The notes: generated by a model not told the origin, from the sequence alone. Shown: positions 38,285 through 47,585, counted from the first letter of the stretch. The stretch: DNA of 64,000 nt from Cupriavidus pauculus (GCF_008693385.1 NZ_CP044067.1:1242501-1306500); one strand, 5' to 3'. Numbers and translations are program-made.

Positions 38285-39673
38285 TTATTGACGCGGCGCA
38301 TCGGTACGGACCTGGGGAAGCTTGTTGATATCGGTATTGGTGGCCTGCAGGGCCGTGCGGTAGGCGGCGAGCGCCTTGGCATAATCGCCCTGCGCCTCCA
38401 CGGCATCCAGCCGTGTCTGACGCAGCGCGCGACGCGAATCCAGCAGATCGAGCACGCCGGAAGCGCCCTTGCTGTACGCGAACTCGGCGCTGTTGGCCAC
38501 GCTCTCGGCCGCGGGCAGCACGGACTCGCGCATCTGCTTCAGCGACAGGCGCGCCGACTCCAGCTGCGCGCGCAGCCGCTCGATGTCGTTCTGCGCTTCC
38601 AGCAGGATGCGGTTGCGATCGTCGAGCGCCGCGTAGTAATCGACCTCGGCGCGGCGGGCTTCGCCGCCGAAGCTGTGGCGCACGAACAGCGGAATCGAGA
38701 CGAACACGCCCCAGCTGTTGCCGCTGCCGGTGGTGTTGGTCTGCGAGATCGGATAGTGCTCGTATTGCGCGCCGACGGTCACGTCGGGCACACGGCCCGC
38801 GCGGGCCACGTCGCGGCTGGCCGCGGCCGCCGCAAGGCGCGCCTCGGCGGCGGTCACGTCGGGACGGCGCTGGAGCGTATCGGGATCGACCGGCGGCACC
38901 GGGGTGTCGAGCGACGGCCAGTCGGGAATCAGGCGATTGTCGGCCAGCGTGCCCGGCACGCCGATCGTGGCGGCCAGCGCGGCCTTGTCGCGCGCGTGGT
39001 CCGCTTGCGCCGCGCGCAGGTCGTTCTGCGCGCGCAGCGTGTCCAGCTGAAGCTTGGTCACGTCCGAGCGCGATACGTCGCCGGCCTTGAGGCGCGCTTC
39101 GTTGGCCTGCTGGGTGCGCCCGTACAGCCCGACCATATCGGTCAGGACTTCCACGCGCTCCTGGCTGACCACGGCCTCGTACCACGCCTGATCGACGGCG
39201 CCGACCTGCTGCGCGACGATGGCCTGCAATTGCTCGCCGGCGGCGGCATTGGACTTGCGCGCCGCATCCACGCGCAGGTTGCCCTTGTTCGCGGTCTCGA
39301 TCACCTGATCGACACGGAACGTCGAATCGACCGTCTTGCTGCGGAGATTGCCCGCCCCAATGCCGTAGGTCTGGTTGATATTGGCCACGCCGACGCTGAG
39401 CACCGGATTGGGCCGTTGCGAAGCGATCTGGATATCGGCCTGGCTGGCCTCTTCGGTTCGGCGCGCGGCAATGATGTCTCGGTTGCAGCGCTCGGCGTCC
39501 AGGCGCGCCTGCGGCAGCGTCAGCGCGGCCTTCGAGGGCGGTGCCACGCAAGGGCCGTCGGGCGGCAGGGGCTGGCTGGCAGCGCGCCCGCCGGTGGCCG
39601 CCAGGGCCAGCAGCATCGCCACGGCAGCACGGGAAACAGGAAAATGCACGATCAGTTCGGCTCGAGTCGACAA
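38285..39673 (-). CDS. czcC: TolC/CzcC-type outer-membrane efflux protein
   Basis: 462 residues. A signal peptide ends near A-A-S-Q-P. Two outer-membrane-efflux repeats of long helices and beta hairpins are apparent: T-L-P-Q-A-R-L-D-A-E-R-C-N-R-D-I and, in the second half, T-A-A-E-A-R-L-A-A-A-A-A-S-R-D. The order outer-membrane protein, adaptor, pump on one strand is the czcCBA order. Cys in the N-terminal G-P-C-V and R-C-N may form a disulfide. First gene of the operon; its promoter must lie in the 39674-40046 region. No czcRS-type regulator genes are beside it. Confidence 0.92.
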   Translation of the reverse strand: MSTRAELIVHFPVSRAAVAMLLALAATGGRAASQPLPPDGPCVAPPSKAALTLPQARLDAERCNRDIIAARRTEEASQADIQIASQRPNPVLSVGVANINQTYGIGAGNLRSKTVDSTFRVDQVIETANKGNLRVDAARKSNAAAGEQLQAIVAQQVGAVDQAWYEAVVSQERVEVLTDMVGLYGRTQQANEARLKAGDVSRSDVTKLQLDTLRAQNDLRAAQADHARDKAALAATIGVPGTLADNRLIPDWPSLDTPVPPVDPDTLQRRPDVTAAEARLAAAAASRDVARAGRVPDVTVGAQYEHYPISQTNTTGSGNSWGVFVSIPLFVRHSFGGEARRAEVDYYAALDDRNRILLEAQNDIERLRAQLESARLSLKQMRESVLPAAESVANSAEFAYSKGASGVLDLLDSRRALRQTRLDAVEAQGDYAKALAAYRTALQATNTDINKLPQVRTDAPRQ

Positions 39674-40046
39674 CGGTCAGAGGTAAACGACCGTGCCAGC
39701 CGAACGGTGCACCGGAATGGCAATTTTTCTTTTTAGACGCCCTTTATCCCGGATAACCGCAGTCCAATATGTTTTTGTTGATGACTGAGCACGATCTCCC
39801 GAGCGTCATTCAAACCGACCTGCATTACAAACGGCTTTCATCTGACCGCCAAAACGCAAGAAATCAGGCTAACCCCGTATAAAGGAAAACCCGAATGGCA
39901 TTATTCGGCGATTCCCTGCGTCCTGCTCGCACGCGCGCGAATATTGCGCGGCCGTGATGAGGGCGCCGCGGTTTTGACGGGTTTCCGACACGCGGAGAGG
40001 TGTCGCGGCGCGCATTTTATTGCGCGCGCGGTGCCCGCGGTGGCCC
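39674..40046. other. 373-bp intergenic region upstream of the czcCBA-like operon
   Basis: This stretch is less GC-rich than its neighbours and carries no convincing gene. A 20-codon frame at about 39895 with AAAGGAAA upstream was seen but is too short to support. It must hold the efflux-operon promoter (minus strand) and the end of the CitE-like gene. I see no clear MerR-type spacer or Czc-like dyad. Confidence 0.5.
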
Positions 40047-40865
40047 TCACCGCGCGGCCGCCGCCACGATCCGTAGTGCCCGGTCGAGCACGGGCTTGTC
40101 GACCATCTTCCCATCCACCGCAATGGCGGCCCCATTGGCTGCGGCCGCCTGGTCGACTACGCGCCGTGCCCAGGCCACGGCGTCCGCGGACGGCGCCAGC
40201 GCCGAGTGCACACCAGCCACCTGACTGGGATGGATCAGCAGCTTGGCACCAAACCCGAACCGGCGCCCTCTCGCGGTGTCCGCGGCCAGCGCGTCGGCAT
40301 CGCCGATCGCGGTGCAGACGCCATCCACGGGCGCGGGCAGGCCCGCCGCGCGGGAAGCGGCCACGATGGCGCTGCGGAAGTAATCGAGCGGCGTGCCGTC
40401 GTCGGCCACGTCGAGGTCGGCCATCAGGTCGATGCTCCCGAACAGCAGTCGCTCGACGCCGGGCGAGCGCGCCACGGCGCGCAGGTCGTCAAACCCGGCC
40501 GCCGTCTCGAGCAACGCCAGGCAGGGCGTATCGGGCAGCTGCGTCCGCATGGTACGCAGCGCGGGCGGATCGGCCTTGGGCAGCACCACGGCGACCACGT
40601 CCATTTGCCTGCAACTGGCGAGATCGGCTTCGAACCATGCCGTATCGGCGCCGTTCACGCGGACGAGCAGTGCCACGCCGGCGGCATCGGCCTGCGGACG
40701 CAGGGTCGGCCACGCTGTGGCGAGAGCGGCACGCGCCGCATCCTTGGCGTCCGGCGCGACGGCATCCTCCAGATCGACGATCACGGCATCCGCACCGGCG
40801 GCGATCGCCTTGCCGATGCGGTCCGGACGCGACGCGGGGACGAACAGATAGCTGCGGACCGCCAT
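40047..40865 (-). CDS. CitE-like (HpcH/HpaI family) lyase
   Basis: 272 residues from the ATG at 40865, which overlaps the last base of the CoA-transferase stop (TGATG). The CitE-like TIM-barrel shows V-D-L-E-D-A-V, R-V-N-G-A-D-T, a Glu at L-L-E-T-A-A-G-F-D and F-G-S-I-D-L-M-A-D-L; C-terminal I-H-P-S-Q-V is the typical ending. Paired with a CoA-transferase, it probably cleaves a 3-hydroxy-acyl-CoA such as malyl- or citramalyl-CoA. Substrate specificity is inferred from pairing only. Confidence 0.88.
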   Translation of the reverse strand: MAVRSYLFVPASRPDRIGKAIAAGADAVIVDLEDAVAPDAKDAARAALATAWPTLRPQADAAGVALLVRVNGADTAWFEADLASCRQMDVVAVVLPKADPPALRTMRTQLPDTPCLALLETAAGFDDLRAVARSPGVERLLFGSIDLMADLDVADDGTPLDYFRSAIVAASRAAGLPAPVDGVCTAIGDADALAADTARGRRFGFGAKLLIHPSQVAGVHSALAPSADAVAWARRVVDQAAAANGAAIAVDGKMVDKPVLDRALRIVAAAAR

Positions 40866-42052
40866 CAGACCACCTCCCGGGCGTGGAGACCGGCAATCGC
40901 CTCGGCCGAGTAGCCGAGTTCGGCAAGGATGGCATCGGTATGCTGGCCCACCGCCGGCACCGGGTTCATGCAGGCATCGGTCTGGCCCGGCGGCAGCAGC
41001 GCGGGCAACGGGCCGACCGGCGAGTCGATCGTGCGCCAGCGGTCGCGCGCCGCGAGTTGCGGGTGCTGCCAGACATCGGCCATGGTATTGACATTGGCGT
41101 TCGCGATCTTCGCGCGCTCCAGCCGCTCGACGACCTGCTCCGCCGTGAGCCGCGAGAACGCTTCGACGATATGGGCGCGCAGCGTGGCCCGGTTGGCGCT
41201 GCGCAGCGAATTGCTCGAGAAATCGGGGTGCGTGGCCAGCGCGGGCTCGCCCAGCACGATATCGCAGAACACCGCCCACTCGCGCTCGTTCTGCAGGCCC
41301 AGCATCACGGTCTTGCCATCACCGGTCGGGAACGGGCCATAGGGATAGATGGTGGCGTGCGCGGCACCCGCGCGCGGCGGCGGCGCGGCGCCCTCGAACG
41401 CGTAATACATCGGGAAACTCATCCACTCGACCATCGACTCCAGCATCGACACGTCGATGCGTTTGCCCCGGCCGGTCTGGCCGCGCTCGATCAGCGCGGC
41501 GAGGATATTGCTGTAGGCATACATGCCGGCAGCGATATCGGCGACCGAGGCACCGGCCTTGACGCCCTCTTCCGGCGTGCCGGTCACCGACACGAACCCG
41601 GACTCGCTCTGCACGAGCAGGTCGTAGGCCTTCTTGTCGCGATACGGGCCATCGCCGCCGTAACCGGAGATATCGCAGACGATCAGTCGCGGATAGCGTT
41701 GCGAGAGCGTCTCGAAGTCGAGTCCGAGCCGGGCCGACGCGCCCGGCGCGAGATTCTGGACCAGCACGTCGGTCCTGGCCAGCAACGCTTCCAGCAATGG
41801 CGCGGCATCAGGCGCCTTGACGTCGAGCGACAGGCTTTCCTTCGAGCGGTTGGTCCACACGAAGTGGGACGAGAGCCCGCGGACGCGCGTGTCGTAGGCG
41901 CGCGCGAAGTCGCCCGGACCCGGCCGCTCGATCTTGATCACCCGCGCGCCAAGGTCCGCCAGCTGGCGCGTGCAGAACGGCGCGGCAATGGCCTGTTCGA
42001 GGGAGACGACGGTGATGCCTTCGAGGGGACGTGACATGGCGGAAGCGGACAT
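40865..42052 (-). CDS. CaiB/BaiF-family CoA-transferase
   Basis: 395 residues (a second start at 42037, M-S-R-P-L-E-G, is possible; neither has a strong ribosome site). It opens with P-L-E-G-I-T-V-V-S-L-E and I-A-A-P-F-C-T-R-Q-L-A-D-L-G-A. The catalytic Asp lies in A-S-V-A-D-I-A-A-G-M-Y-A, with N-R-S-K-E-S-L-S-L-D upstream. These class III enzymes transfer CoA between acyl-CoA and a free acid such as citramalate, mesaconate or oxalate. Translationally coupled to the CitE-like gene, the pair likely activates then cleaves a C4-C5 dicarboxylic acid. Confidence 0.92.
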   Translation of the reverse strand: MSASAMSRPLEGITVVSLEQAIAAPFCTRQLADLGARVIKIERPGPGDFARAYDTRVRGLSSHFVWTNRSKESLSLDVKAPDAAPLLEALLARTDVLVQNLAPGASARLGLDFETLSQRYPRLIVCDISGYGGDGPYRDKKAYDLLVQSESGFVSVTGTPEEGVKAGASVADIAAGMYAYSNILAALIERGQTGRGKRIDVSMLESMVEWMSFPMYYAFEGAAPPPRAGAAHATIYPYGPFPTGDGKTVMLGLQNEREWAVFCDIVLGEPALATHPDFSSNSLRSANRATLRAHIVEAFSRLTAEQVVERLERAKIANANVNTMADVWQHPQLAARDRWRTIDSPVGPLPALLPPGQTDACMNPVPAVGQHTDAILAELGYSAEAIAGLHAREVV

Positions 42053-42170
42053 GGCAGAAGAATGGGCGGCTGTTCGATGCCGCTCATCTTCCCGCCAAAC
42101 GGCCCCGCTGTGAACTTGCGATTGCGGAAGGCTCGGTAAGGCTATGCAATAGCCTGCTCGGCGGGCCTCG

Positions 42171-42782
42171 TCAGCGCCGGAACACCAGGCTGAAATTGTT
42201 GGCCGGCATCGGCAGCTGCGCCTCGCAGGTCAGGCCATGGGCGGCCGCGAGCTCGATCACGGCCTCCATGTCGCGCACACCCCATGTGGAATTGGCCGCG
42301 CGCAGCTGCTCGTCGAACGCGGCGTTGGTCGGCGCCGTGTGCGATCCGTTGCGGCGGTACGGCCCGTAGAGGAACAGCACGCCGCCCTCGCGCAGGATCT
42401 GGCCAGCGCCGGCAAACAGCGCCTCGGTCGCGGTCCACGGCGAGATATGGATCATGTTGATGCAGACGATGGCATCCGCGCGCTCGATGCCCCATGGCTG
42501 CCGGTGCACGTCGAGGGCCAGCGGCGCCCGCACGTTCGACAGCCCCGTATGCGCGGTCCATGCGGCGATGGACTCGCGCGAGGTGGCATCGGGATCGCTG
42601 GGTTGCCAGTCGAGCCCCTGCAATGCCCCGGCAAAGTGCACGGCATGCTGCCCGGTGCCGCTCGCGATCTCGAGCACGGTGCCGGTGGCGGGCAACACGT
42701 CGCGCAACACGGCGAGAATCGGTTCGCGGTTGCGTTCTGTGGCGGGCGCCATGCGGCGGGCATCCAGGTTCTGAGCGGTCAT
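42171..42782 (-). CDS. DUF938 SAM-dependent methyltransferase
   Basis: 203 residues from the ATG at 42782. The family pattern is clear: A-P-A-T-E-R-N-R-E-P-I-L, the SAM-binding V-L-E-I-A-S-G-T-G-Q-H-A, D-W-Q-P-S-D-P-D, N-M-I-H-I-S-P-W and a conserved Y-G-P-Y-R-R-N-G. The substrate is unknown. It lies between the CoA-transferase and SDR genes on the same strand but 118 bp and 112 bp from them, so it may be separately transcribed. Confidence 0.88.
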   Translation of the reverse strand: MTAQNLDARRMAPATERNREPILAVLRDVLPATGTVLEIASGTGQHAVHFAGALQGLDWQPSDPDATSRESIAAWTAHTGLSNVRAPLALDVHRQPWGIERADAIVCINMIHISPWTATEALFAGAGQILREGGVLFLYGPYRRNGSHTAPTNAAFDEQLRAANSTWGVRDMEAVIELAAAHGLTCEAQLPMPANNFSLVFRR

Positions 42783-42893
42783 GGGAGGGGACGTTGGCGG
42801 CGGCTGAAATTGCAAGCGTAACAAAATCCGCGCCAACTGAGGTTGCCCTCCCTTCGTCAGCTTGCGTCCGTAACGTTCTTTCCCGACAAACCG

Positions 42894-43670
42894 TCAGACA
42901 ACCGGTGATGCGCCGCCATCCACGTTGATGGCAGTGCCCGCGATGTAGGACGCGAGGTCCGATGCCAGAAAACACGCCATGGCCGCGAACTCGTCCGCCC
43001 GTCCCACGCGGCCTGCCGGGATATCGGCACCCATCTCCGCCAGCACCGCGTCGAGGGCGACACCGGTCTTCTCGGCCTTGCGCACCCACTGGTCGCTCTC
43101 GATGCGGCCCACGAGCAGGGCATTCACGAGCACGCCGAACGGTGCCCCTTCCTTGGACAGCGCCTTGGTCAGCGCCATGCCCGCGGCGCGGGACGCCGTG
43201 GTCGGCAGCGAGTTCAGGCCGGGCGCCTTCGCGCCGGTGTTCAGCACGTTGATGATGCGGCCCCAGCGCCTTTCCTTCATCTGTGGCCACACGAGCCGGG
43301 TAAGCCGGATGGCCGCGAACAGCTTGAGGTCGAGGTCGGCCTGCCACTCCTCGTCGGAGGTCGCCTCGAACGGGCTTGCGCGCGACACGCCGGCGTTGTT
43401 GACGATGATGTCGACCTTGCCGAAGACATCCATCGCGCCGTCGTAGAGCCGCCGCACGCCGTCCGCGGTGGACACGTCGCACGGCACCGCGGCGACCTTT
43501 GCCCCGTATCGTCCGGCAAGCGCGCTGCGCGCGGCCTCCAGTGCCTCCGCCCCGCGCGCCGCGAGGACGACCTCCGCCCCGCATGCGCAGAATTGCTCGG
43601 CCACGGCCAGTCCGAGTCCCTTGCTTGCGCCCGTCACGATGGCCGTGCGCCCATTCATCCGGATTTCCAT
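42894..43670 (-). CDS. SDR-fold protein with Thr/Arg in place of catalytic Tyr/Lys
   Basis: 258 residues. Rossmann motif T-G-A-S-K-G-L-G and V-N-N-A-G are intact. The usual Y-x-x-x-K of the active site is replaced by P-T-T-A-S-R-A-A-G: the Tyr position is Thr and the Lys position is Arg, read directly from the complement of 43170-43205. The preceding catalytic Ser is also not obvious (I-N-V-L-N-T-G). It is therefore not a standard reductase by residue count, although the fold is clear. Last gene of a four-gene operon with a LysR regulator (25 bp gap) and a ThDP enzyme. Confidence 0.85.
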   Translation of the reverse strand: MEIRMNGRTAIVTGASKGLGLAVAEQFCACGAEVVLAARGAEALEAARSALAGRYGAKVAAVPCDVSTADGVRRLYDGAMDVFGKVDIIVNNAGVSRASPFEATSDEEWQADLDLKLFAAIRLTRLVWPQMKERRWGRIINVLNTGAKAPGLNSLPTTASRAAGMALTKALSKEGAPFGVLVNALLVGRIESDQWVRKAEKTGVALDAVLAEMGADIPAGRVGRADEFAAMACFLASDLASYIAGTAINVDGGASPVV

Positions 43671-43695
43671 CTTTGTCTCGACTTTCTGCTTCCTG

Positions 43696-44634
43696 CTACG
43701 TTAAAGGAACCAGGCCGTACTCCGGCCCGGATGTCTGTGCCAGTTGCGCCAGGATCGACTTGATCTCCTGCCGCACGTATCGCATGGCCTGCGTCACGGG
43801 ACGATTGGAGGCTTCCGCGACCATCAGCCGGGTTTCCACCGTGGGTTCGTCGATGCGCACCTCCGAAACCTGCCCCGCATCGAGCGCGGGCTTGTAGGCT
43901 GGCCGCGCCAGCACCGTGGATGCCGCGCCGCCCTTCACGAGGTCCATGGCAAGGCGCAGGGCATCGACCTCGTATCGCACATCGAGCGCGATGCCGGCAT
44001 GGCCCGCCGCAAACTCCAGCGTCCGGCGCAAGCCATGGTTGCGCCCGGGCAGCGCCAGGGGAATGCCCTGCAGCTCTCGGATGGCGATATTCCTGCGGAC
44101 GCGATTGCCGATCTTCATGCCACGCGGGGTGACGAGCGCCAGCCGCGCGATGCCGACCGGATCGACGGCGACCGTGGCGGAACGCCGGGCGTCGTGCAGC
44201 ACGGCGATATCGAGCCGCGCATCGACGAGCCATTCATGGATATAGCCGCTGTAGCCCGATACGACATTAACGGTGATGTGTGGATACTTCTCGGACAGCG
44301 CCGTCAGCAGCCGCAGGCCGATCAGGTCGCAGACCGTCGGCGTCAGCCCGAGAATCACGGTGCCCTTGGGTTCTTCCCTGCCGTGCCTGAGATCGGTGGC
44401 GATGGCTTCGAGCTGCCGGACGAGGGGCCGTGCCCGTGCAATCAGCTGCTCGCCTTCCGGCGTCAGCGAGACCCCGCGCCCATGCCGGTAGAGCAACCGG
44501 GCGCCGCACTCCTCCTCGAGCTTCTGTATCTGCCGGCCGAGGGCCGGTTGCGCAATGCCGAGCACGGCGGCGGACTTGGAAAAACTGCCGAAGGTCGCCA
44601 CATGCATCAGCAGTTCGAGTCTACGCAGATCCAT
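43696..44634 (-). CDS. LysR-type transcriptional regulator
   Basis: 312 residues. The N-terminal helix-turn-helix reads L-E-L-L-M-H-V-A, S-F-S-K-S-A-A-V-L-G-I-A-Q-P-A-L-G-R-Q-I, then L-E-E-E-C-G-A-R-L-L. The effector domain follows. Unlike many LysR genes it lies inside an operon (60 bp after the ThDP gene and 25 bp before the SDR gene), not divergent. A T-N11-A dyad ahead of the operon at 47477-47489 is a plausible autoregulatory site. Confidence 0.92.
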   Translation of the reverse strand: MDLRRLELLMHVATFGSFSKSAAVLGIAQPALGRQIQKLEEECGARLLYRHGRGVSLTPEGEQLIARARPLVRQLEAIATDLRHGREEPKGTVILGLTPTVCDLIGLRLLTALSEKYPHITVNVVSGYSGYIHEWLVDARLDIAVLHDARRSATVAVDPVGIARLALVTPRGMKIGNRVRRNIAIRELQGIPLALPGRNHGLRRTLEFAAGHAGIALDVRYEVDALRLAMDLVKGGAASTVLARPAYKPALDAGQVSEVRIDEPTVETRLMVAEASNRPVTQAMRYVRQEIKSILAQLAQTSGPEYGLVPLT

Positions 44635-44694
44635 CGCGGGTTACCCCTGTCTAGTGTCCGACGGAGCTTAACACCGGCCCGGATCCGCCGCGCC

Positions 44695-46380
44695 CTAGTT
44701 CCCGGAGCGCGCCTGCACGGCGGGCTGCGACGCGCGCGGGAGTATCGCGTCGAGACTGGTCCGCACTTCGATGAAGTAAGGCGCCTGCGCGTGGAAAGCC
44801 CGATCGAGTGCGCCGTCGATCTGGTCCGCCGCGTCCACACGCTCGGCCTGGATACCGAACGCGCGCGCGATGGCCACGAAATTCGGATTGCTCAGCGTGG
44901 TACCCACATGGCGGCCGGGATAGGTCTTGTCCTGATGGACGCGAATCGAGCCATAGCAGTTGTTGTTCGACAGGATAAAGACGATGGGCAGCGCGCGCTC
45001 GACCGCCGCGATCATTTCGTTGCCGGTCATCAGGAAGCCGCCATCGCCCACCATGCAAACGACCGGGCGTTCGGGATGACGCAGCTTCGTCGCCACGGCC
45101 GCGGGCGTGCCGTATCCCATGGCGCCGGACAGCGGCGCCATCAGCCGTTGCGGATAGACGAACGAAAAGTGACGGTACACCGGTGCGGCAAAGGTGCCCG
45201 CATCGAGGCAGACCGCGAGATTGGGCGGCGCGATGGCGGCCAGCCGTTCCACCACGCTGGCGAACGGCACGCCATCCTCCACCGCGATCGATGGCCATCG
45301 GGCGATGTCCGCGTGCATGGCGTGGAGTGTGTCGGCCCAGGCCTGACGGCCCGCCCGAGTCTCCACCGGCGTGTCTACCAGCGCGCGCTCGACGCGATCG
45401 GCCAGCGCCTCCGCGAACAACGCGGGATCGCACACTACCCCGACATCGGCGGAGACATGCAATCCGACGATATGGTCGTCGGGGTACACATGGACGAGCG
45501 GTTGCCGGGGTTTCGGCAAACTGGGAAACGCATAGCCCTGCGTCGTGATATCGCCGAGCCGGGTGCCGATGGCGAGAATCAGGTCGCTCCGATCGAATGC
45601 GGCAATCTGCTCGCGCGGGTTCACGAGCCCCAGATCGCCGACGAACAGCGGATGCGTGTTCGGGAAGATATCGTGCTGGCGGAACGACACCGCCACGGGA
45701 ACATGGGCCGCCTCGGCCAGACGCCGTAGGGCATTGCGGCCGCGGTCCGAGTCCAGTGCGCCGCCCGCGATGATCAGCGGGCGCTCCGCGGCGCGCAGGA
45801 GATCGACGACCTGCTCCAGCGCGCCCGGCGACGGCACGGTGGCGGCTTGCGGCGACACCGTCCAGTGCGGCTGGGGCACCGTCTGCTGCTGGATATCCTC
45901 GGGCACGACCAGCACCACCGGACCCGGCGTGCCGGACGTGGCAATGCGAATGGCCTTGAATGCGGCCTCCGCGAGCTTCGAGGGGTCGGTCACCTCGACG
46001 ACCCATTTGGCGATGGACCCGTACATCCGCTGGTAATCGATCTCCTGGAATGCCTCCTTCCGGAGATCGGCCTTGGGGATCTGGCCAATGACGAGGATCA
46101 GCGGAATGGCGTCCTGCTGCGCGTTATGGACGCCGATGGAGGCGTTGGTGGCGCCCGGCCCCCGGCTCACCATGACGACGCCGGGCCGTTTGGTCAGGCG
46201 CCCATCCGCGCAGGCCATGAAGCTTGCCCCGGCTTCATGCCGGCAGGTCACGACGTCGATGTGCGGAAAGTCGCTCAGCGCATCGAGCACACCGAGGTAA
46301 CTCTCTCCCGGCACCAGAAAGACGCGGTCGAGGCCGTTATCGGCAAAGACCTGAAGCAGCGCGTGCGCCGATGTGGTCAC
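44695..46380 (-). CDS. thiamine-diphosphate-dependent enzyme (acetolactate-synthase-like)
   Basis: 561 residues. The start is GTG at 46380, overlapping the Bug gene stop (GTGA), with AAGGAA upstream. N-terminal P-G-E-S has the catalytic Glu. The C-terminal ThDP domain has the V-G-D-G-G-F-L-M-T-G-N-E-M metal-binding run, and the middle is the NADH/FAD-like transhydrogenase-type domain. Family members decarboxylate 2-keto acids or join them. Coupling to a Bug receptor suggests the substrate is an imported keto or hydroxy acid. It is not linked to ilvN, so a catabolic rather than branched-chain role is likely. Confidence 0.9.
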   Translation of the reverse strand: MTTSAHALLQVFADNGLDRVFLVPGESYLGVLDALSDFPHIDVVTCRHEAGASFMACADGRLTKRPGVVMVSRGPGATNASIGVHNAQQDAIPLILVIGQIPKADLRKEAFQEIDYQRMYGSIAKWVVEVTDPSKLAEAAFKAIRIATSGTPGPVVLVVPEDIQQQTVPQPHWTVSPQAATVPSPGALEQVVDLLRAAERPLIIAGGALDSDRGRNALRRLAEAAHVPVAVSFRQHDIFPNTHPLFVGDLGLVNPREQIAAFDRSDLILAIGTRLGDITTQGYAFPSLPKPRQPLVHVYPDDHIVGLHVSADVGVVCDPALFAEALADRVERALVDTPVETRAGRQAWADTLHAMHADIARWPSIAVEDGVPFASVVERLAAIAPPNLAVCLDAGTFAAPVYRHFSFVYPQRLMAPLSGAMGYGTPAAVATKLRHPERPVVCMVGDGGFLMTGNEMIAAVERALPIVFILSNNNCYGSIRVHQDKTYPGRHVGTTLSNPNFVAIARAFGIQAERVDAADQIDGALDRAFHAQAPYFIEVRTSLDAILPRASQPAVQARSGN

Positions 46381-47390
46381 GATGATTCCTTCACGTTGAA
46401 TTCATGGACGATCTTTCCCCAGTCCTCGTACTCGCGCTTGAGAAAGCCATCGAACTCCTCGGGTGACGACGACGTGCGGACCTCGGCGCCGAGCTGCGTC
46501 AGCTTCTTGCGCGTCTCGGGCTCGGCCAGAATGGCGTTGACCTCCGTGGCCAGCTTGTTGCGGATCTCGGCCGGCACGCCCGCCGGCGCGACGAGACCGA
46601 GCCACGCGCCCATATCGAAACCGGGGAAGCCCTGCTCGGCAACGGTGGGGACACTGGGCAGCAGCTCGGTGCGCTTGGGCGTGCTCACCGCCAGTGCCTT
46701 GAGCTTGCCGCCCTTGACCATCGGCAGCAGCGAAACCATGGTGTCGAAGGTCGCGTTGACCTGCCCGCCGATGATGTCCGTCTGCACCTGCGTGCTGCCC
46801 TTGTAAGGGACATGCGACATGGTGACGCCCGCGCGCGACAGCAGCACCGACATCACCAGATGGCTCGTCGTGCCGACGCCGCTGGTGCCGTAGTTCACCG
46901 ACGATGGATTCTTGCGGGCGTTCTCGAGCCAGCCGTTGAGGTCCTTCGCGGGATTGTCCGGCGCCACGACGAACAGATACGGGAGCCATACCAGCAGGCC
47001 GATGGGCGAGAAGTCCTTGCGCGCGTCGTAGGAGAGCTTGCTGTAGATATGCGGATTGATCGCCTGCGGCGCCGAGGCCCCGATCATGATGGTGTAGCCA
47101 TCGGGCTTCGCGCGCGCCCCGATGCCCGCGCCGATGCTGCCGCCGGCACCGGGCCGGTTATCGACGATGAACTGCTGCCCCAGCCGCTGGGAGAGTTTCT
47201 CGCCGACCAGCCGCGCCACGGTGTCGGTGGCCGTGCCCGGCGGGAACCCCACGACGATCGTCACGGGCTTCGAGGGATATTTCTCTTGTGCCTGCGCGGC
47301 AGATCCCGCGATAAGCAACGCGCCGGATAACAACGCCGATACGACCGCGCCGGCTCTGCCCGCGGCAGACCGGATATCTCTTCGTACCAT
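46377..47390 (-). CDS. Bug-family periplasmic solute-binding protein
   Basis: 337 residues from the ATG at 47390 with GGAGACGAG just upstream; the frame is open beyond but composed of intergenic sequence. A signal peptide ends A-A-Q-A-Q-E-K-Y-P-S-K-P. The mature domain has V-G-F-P-P-G-T-A-T-D-T, N-R-P-G-A-G-G-S-I-G, V-N-Y-G-T-S-G-V-G-T-T and V-P-Y-K-G-S-T, as in Bug proteins that bind di- or monocarboxylates. It heads a four-gene operon and overlaps the ThDP gene by 4 bases. Confidence 0.92.
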   Translation of the reverse strand: MVRRDIRSAAGRAGAVVSALLSGALLIAGSAAQAQEKYPSKPVTIVVGFPPGTATDTVARLVGEKLSQRLGQQFIVDNRPGAGGSIGAGIGARAKPDGYTIMIGASAPQAINPHIYSKLSYDARKDFSPIGLLVWLPYLFVVAPDNPAKDLNGWLENARKNPSSVNYGTSGVGTTSHLVMSVLLSRAGVTMSHVPYKGSTQVQTDIIGGQVNATFDTMVSLLPMVKGGKLKALAVSTPKRTELLPSVPTVAEQGFPGFDMGAWLGLVAPAGVPAEIRNKLATEVNAILAEPETRKKLTQLGAEVRTSSSPEEFDGFLKREYEDWGKIVHEFNVKESS

Positions 47391-47476
47391 CTCGTCTCCT
47401 TGATTTGCCCGTGGATTGGGCTTTGTTTGGATCGGAGCATCGCATAGGCATGCCGCGCAAGCAGCACCGCTGGCGC

Positions 47477-47489
47477 TATAGCAGCTATA
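47477..47489. promoter_or_regulatory. perfect T-N11-A dyad, candidate LysR box
   Basis: TATAGC-A-GCTATA is a perfect inverted repeat and fits the T-N11-A rule of LysR-type operators. It lies 87-99 bp upstream of the Bug-ThDP-LysR-SDR operon start and faces the yigZ gene on the other side. Inference from position; the regulator at 43696-44634 is the obvious candidate. Confidence 0.45.
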
Positions 47490-47585
47490 CAACTTCGGCA
47501 TAGGAGCCCGGGGCTGCTTTCGCACCGGAGCGGTACACTGCAGGCTTCCACGCCGGTTTTTCCCTGCTGTCTTGCCAACCCTGCC

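Noticed and set aside
39895..39957. 20-codon frame with AAAGGAAA upstream of the czc-like operon
   Set aside because: Too short and without a conserved pattern to call a leader peptide.
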